Assembly (NCBI GenBank): GCA_028023455.1
Contig: JAQFVV010012667.1
Location: forward strand, 978,501-1,042,500
DNA length: 64,000 bases
Reading direction: 5' to 3'
Origin: Epiperipatus broadwayi
Taxonomy: Eukaryota > Onychophora > Udeonychophora > Euonychophora > Peripatidae
Every line of letters starts with the position of its first letter. Within the stretch, counting starts at the first letter, position 1. The translations under genes and the position numbers were made by a program. The notes below the pieces were generated by a model, which was given only the letters and a program-made list of their open reading frames with translations, made no database searches and was not told the DNA's origin. This document shows, piece after piece, positions 60,308-64,000 of this stretch.

Positions 60308-61645
60308 GTTTCTAGCTTGATTACTCTGACTTGCACTAAATGGTGCTACTGTGTGCAGATGATATCTTTTTATGTGCAGAAAGAAGAGAAGATATGGATA
60401 TTATGTTGTGGACATGTGCAACGGTGGGTAAAGAGATGGGAATTAAATGTAGTGAAGAAAAATTAAATATAATGATGGTTAATACTGGGGAAAGAGAGGA
60501 TGTAGTTTTTTAATTGGGGGATATAAAGTTAAGTGTGGTGGATAGATATAGGTATTTGGGAATCATCTTATGTAATCAGGAAAATTGCTTGGTTGAATGG
60601 GAGAAAAAATTGGTAAATGAAGCAAAGAAAAGAAAAGGTTTGGTAAAGAAACTAATAGTATTTTCATATAATAAATATGATGTAGCTAGAATTGTATGGA
60701 AGGGAGTTGCAGTAGCAGGGTTAACATATGGTAATGATGCATTATGTGTTAGTAAAAGGATTTTAGATTATTTAGAGAAAGTTCAAAGGGAAGTAGGAAG
60801 ACATGCATTAGATGCAGAGATGTGGACAGCAAAGGAGGCAATTCAAGGAGAAATGGGATGGTCAAGTTTCTATATGAGAGATGCAAAAAGTAAAATGAAA
60901 ATGTTTGGTAGGTTGCAGTTTATGGATAATAAAATAATAGCCAAAATAGTGTTTAATTGGGTTATGAGTAAAGGGCAGGTAACAAGATGGGTGAGAAAGG
61001 TAATGCGTTATGCAAAAGATTTGGATAAAGAATTTATATCAGTGTACTTGTATAAAAGGTGGGATGATTGTATTAGGAGGAGTGTTGAGTGTTATAGTGG
61101 TAAGGAATGGGATAAAAGAATAGAAGCATTAATAAAAAATAGGGAGTTGGAGAGATGGAGAAGTAGTATGGAGGATAAGAAGAGTTTAAATATATATAGA
61201 AGTAAACGGAATATTGGAAATGAGTTAATTTATGATAATAGTAAGGAAAGTAGTTTATTGTTTAAGGCTCGAATGGGATCTTTAGCAACAAGAGAATATA
61301 CATGTAAATGGAAAACTATGGGTGATTTAGCATGCAAATTGTGTAAGGAAGGTATAGAAAATATTAGGCATCTATTGATTGAATGTAAATGCTTGAAAGC
61401 AGAAAGGGTACAGATAATGAAGTTATGGGAGAATAGACATGAACAAAATGACAATACAGAAAGTGAGTTAGTTGTTTTTATGCTGGGTATGCAAAAAGAT
61501 AAGGGGGGGTTTAGATTTAAAGGTCATAGAGTTGACAAAGATTATGTTGTGGAAATGGGATGGGGCAGAATATGGGAAGACTTAGAATGGGGAATGGAAA
61601 ATAAAGTGGCTAACAGGTTTATCTGGGCATAGTTGCTGAGATCAC
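60308..61645 (+). mobile_element. LINE family B, copy B4, with internal deletion
   Basis: Head-to-head with B3. At about 60350 the pre-RT segment LALNGAT is joined directly to the active-site region CADDIFLCAERRED (CADD at 60352-60363), removing about 1 kb of RT. The C-terminal part is intact (next entry). It ends GGCATAGTTGCTGAGATCAC near 61645 and lacks the CATCACATCA tail. Confidence 0.78.
60514..61632 (+). CDS. Intact C-terminal part of family B LINE ORF2 (372 residues)
   Basis: The longest open frame in the window. It begins just after the RT core, MGDIKLSVVDRYRYLGIILC, and runs through VAGLTYGNDALCVSKR, REVGRHALDAEMWTAKEAIQ, AKSKMKMFGRLQFMDN, KGQVTRWVRKVM, LYKRWDDCI, KSLNIYRSKRN and ESSLLFKARMGS. 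It ends with a Cys/His segment, ACKLCKEG...RHLLIECKCL, of the zinc-finger type often found at LINE C termini, and WGRIWEDLEWGMENK. The stop is at the normal family end. A stop at about 60511 separates it from the upstream CADD region, so the first Met is an accident of that stop and not a real start. An open frame this long implies a young copy. Confidence 0.75.
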   Translation: MGDIKLSVVDRYRYLGIILCNQENCLVEWEKKLVNEAKKRKGLVKKLIVFSYNKYDVARIVWKGVAVAGLTYGNDALCVSKRILDYLEKVQREVGRHALDAEMWTAKEAIQGEMGWSSFYMRDAKSKMKMFGRLQFMDNKIIAKIVFNWVMSKGQVTRWVRKVMRYAKDLDKEFISVYLYKRWDDCIRRSVECYSGKEWDKRIEALIKNRELERWRSSMEDKKSLNIYRSKRNIGNELIYDNSKESSLLFKARMGSLATREYTCKWKTMGDLACKLCKEGIENIRHLLIECKCLKAERVQIMKLWENRHEQNDNTESELVVFMLGMQKDKGGFRFKGHRVDKDYVVEMGWGRIWEDLEWGMENKVANRFIWA

Positions 61646-61649
61646 GTCT

Positions 61650-62770
61650 CTGTATAAGCAGCTTGTGTAAGCATAAATAATGGTGAATATGTGATGTTTA
61701 GTGGTTTAAGAATCATTTTACATTATATCAAAAAATATATACATTTATATATTACATATGTAAAAGTGCTATTCTAAATGAATTTATATTTTTCCCAAAT
61801 TATTATGAGTTACGAGAGAATATATATATATATACATTCAATTTTGACAGTCTCTGTAAGTCTGTATTTTAAAAATATTCTAGATGTTTTTTTTTAAATT
61901 CTCTGTTATTTCAATCTGATTGGACAAGTTGGGATTTCTTCCAGAATAATGTTTTATAAATTATTTGATGTGTGAGCTTTTGCAATAATTAGTTAGGATG
62001 TGATGATTTAATTAGCAAGATTAAATTCCAAGGGATTTTTTTAAAAAATAACAAAATATCTCCCTCGAGAGTTTTGTCACATTTTTCTCAAGTTTTGTTT
62101 TCATTTGCTTTGTATTATTATAACATTATAGAATGTAAATGAAGTGAAAACTAATAAATATTCAATTTTCACCATGTACGTTCTTTGATAAATATTTTAA
62201 AATCAATATTGTCCCAAAAACATTTTAAATTCTGGTTTTAAATAGAAAAAGAATTGTAACACTTTTTAATCATGATTGGTTAGCTTGAGGATGAGATTAA
62301 TTTAAAAATATTTTCGTAATTTTAACACTTTATTATCAAGATGCATAAAGGGCTTTTGATTCTATAGTTTTACTACTTTAAAACAATTTACATTTTTATT
62401 CAACTTTTTCCCCCCAAATATCCACTTGAAATTTACATTTATGTTATTAAAAAATATTTGAAAGTGATTTTGTGAGCAGATAAGTTAACAAAAATAAGTA
62501 ATTAGTGTATTGCATTAAAATATAACCACCAATAGAAACGTCTTGCAAACAAACGTAAACGAACTTTTGCTTTTTAGTAGCAAAATTTATTTCTCTTACT
62601 TATGCAATCTAAATTATCAAAAAAAAAAAAACTTGAATAATCAACGTATACCAGGTGGTAATCTTTAATAAATCTTTATCCAATACTGTCCTAACCATAT
62701 TTCTAAATTAATTTCTATTTATCAGTGTGGAATTTTTATCTGAATCTATTGCAAGTGGGTTTTTTTTTTA
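61650..62770. other. AT-rich stretch, nothing recognised
   Basis: Only a short match (AATATGTGATGTTTAGTG near 61686) to 17822-17840. Otherwise simple AT-rich sequence. Confidence 0.5.
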
Positions 62771-62889
62771 ATCTAGCACACCTTTTTTTTATTTCTTATT
62801 TTTTCCTATGTCAAATGTGTTGACCGGGAAGCGAACCCAGGCCAATGCTAACTACTAGGCCACCTACGCTTGACATCTAGCACACCTTT
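62771..62889 (-). mobile_element. tRNA-derived SINE, copy 2, with 15-bp target duplication
   Basis: Identical direct repeats ATCTAGCACACCTTT at 62771-62785 and 62875-62889 flank an 89-bp insert. On the minus strand it starts GTCAAGCGTAGGTGGCCTAG, has A box GGTGGCCTAGTAGTTAGC (62847-62864) and B box GGTTCGCTTCC (62827-62837), and ends TTTGACATAGGAAAAAATAA plus an A-rich tail. The anticodon arm between A and B boxes is missing: only ATTGGCCTG separates them. The intact TSD indicates a fairly recent insertion. Confidence 0.88.
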
Positions 62890-64000
62890 CCTACAGCAAC
62901 TATTCTCATACTCATTTTTTACTATAAAGTTAATAGCCTTATAAAATGCGGAAATATTTTAGTGTTTGAATCTAACTCACTTTGATAGTACAATTGTATA
63001 GATCTTAAACCAGTTGAATAACTATATATTTTGGTATCTTCAGTTTTTAATACTGTAAGCACATTTATCAGTTAATCAGGACTGGTATAAAGCAGTCTAA
63101 GTAGTATGAAATTCTGGCTTACTTAATTGTTTTTAAAAGAAAATTTTCGTTCTGTTTCTACATTACTTATTATCTTCTTGAATAATCAATATCAGCTATT
63201 AATTAATGCCTAAAAATTCTATATTTAGTCTAACTTATTTTTATCCTCAGATTAGTTTCTAGCTTATAGCTTTTTTAGTGAGAAGTTATGAATTTATATG
63301 ACTAGTTAGTTATAAAAGAAAATGTTTTATATGTTATTAGTATATCTAAAAAACATTTTCAAGTTTGCATAATTCAAATTCAACTCTTGGGTATGTGCTA
63401 TCGAGCAAATGCTTCAACATTGAATCACAAGACTCTAATATATAAAAATGTGTATGCAGTTAAACAAGTTCTGACATTATTAAAAATAACTTGTTGATTT
63501 TGTATTATTAATAGTATATTGTGATCTTATAGAAAACTGTCATAATGTGTGTTGTTTAAAAGATGCATTCCATTCTATAAAAAAAAAAAATGATTTTTTT
63601 TTTTTGCATCTAAATATTTTACAAATGAAGATTTTTTTTTTCTTTTTCTATACATGGCTTACGATATGATGATATAATCTGATTATGTTTTATCTTTTTT
63701 CTATTGAAAATTAATCTTGGAATTATAATGCATAAAATTTAGTCTAAAATATTATTTTTTTTATTCTAAGATTGTTTCAGCTAATTTTCATATATGCAGC
63801 AGACATACAATTTCTGATCCAATAGTTCAGAATTTTTATTTTCTTACTGATTCAACAAATTTACAATTTTTATTATTACTATTAATATATTTAAATATGC
63901 ATTAGCTTTAGAATTATATTATGCATTACATATCTTGCAATTTTAACCACTCATACTCTTATGTTTTGTTACAAATTTCAATCATCAATATCAGTATTGA
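62890..64000. other. AT-rich stretch, nothing recognised
   Basis: A weak family D remnant (CCTCAGATTAGTTTCTAGCT) is at 63245-63264. No gene or other repeat recognised. Confidence 0.45.

Overview
The window is AT-rich, repeat-dominated DNA from a metazoan nuclear genome. The evidence is one spliced exon of a receptor-type protein tyrosine phosphatase (PTP) set among many decayed animal-type transposons: several non-LTR retrotransposons, a Penelope-like element, a mariner, tRNA-derived SINEs and foldback elements. The PTP exon and the repeat mix look invertebrate, but I cannot place the species.

The only host coding sequence I can defend is at 26752-26900 (+). It carries the WPD loop and the catalytic-cysteine motif, and has clean splice sites on both sides. 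I recognised no flanking exon on either side, so most or all of the rest may be very long introns or adjacent intergenic DNA.

Layout. 1-647: degenerate tandem repeat, possibly the 3' part of an LTR. 3190-3380: end of a foldback family (family D). 3420-5352: interspersed repeat A, copy 1. 6030-7056 (-): gag-like remnant. 7660-16505: a nested stack in which repeat A copy 2 is split by a near full-length LINE of family A (8095-13585) and again by a block holding repeat C and a family B LINE (15277-16291). 16519-18876: an inverted pair of an unknown coding-like repeat (E). 19246-19448: palindromic MITE. 19518-20817: dead mariner with both inverted repeats. 21492-24056: long solo-LTR-like element between two (AT)n tracts. 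24640-25040: LINE 3' end. 25815-26660: small repeats next to the PTP exon. 28060-35345 (-): two head-to-tail LINE A copies. 35689-35999: foldback. 37384-38378: non-autonomous TIR element. 40866-41419: family D foldback with a 16-bp target duplication and hammerhead-ribozyme-like cores in both arms. 45150-46900 (-): Penelope-like reverse transcriptase. 47400-48215 (-): RTE-like LINE. 50969-51165 and 62786-62874: one SINE family. 55060-55650: more family D. 56310-61650: three family B LINE copies in +/-/+ order.

Most transposon reading frames have stops and frameshifts. The longest intact frame is the 372-residue C-terminal part of a family B LINE (60514-61632). I saw no rRNA, functional tRNA gene or CRISPR array. 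The most interesting signal is the hammerhead-like motif repeated in family D, in a window that also holds a Penelope-like element.
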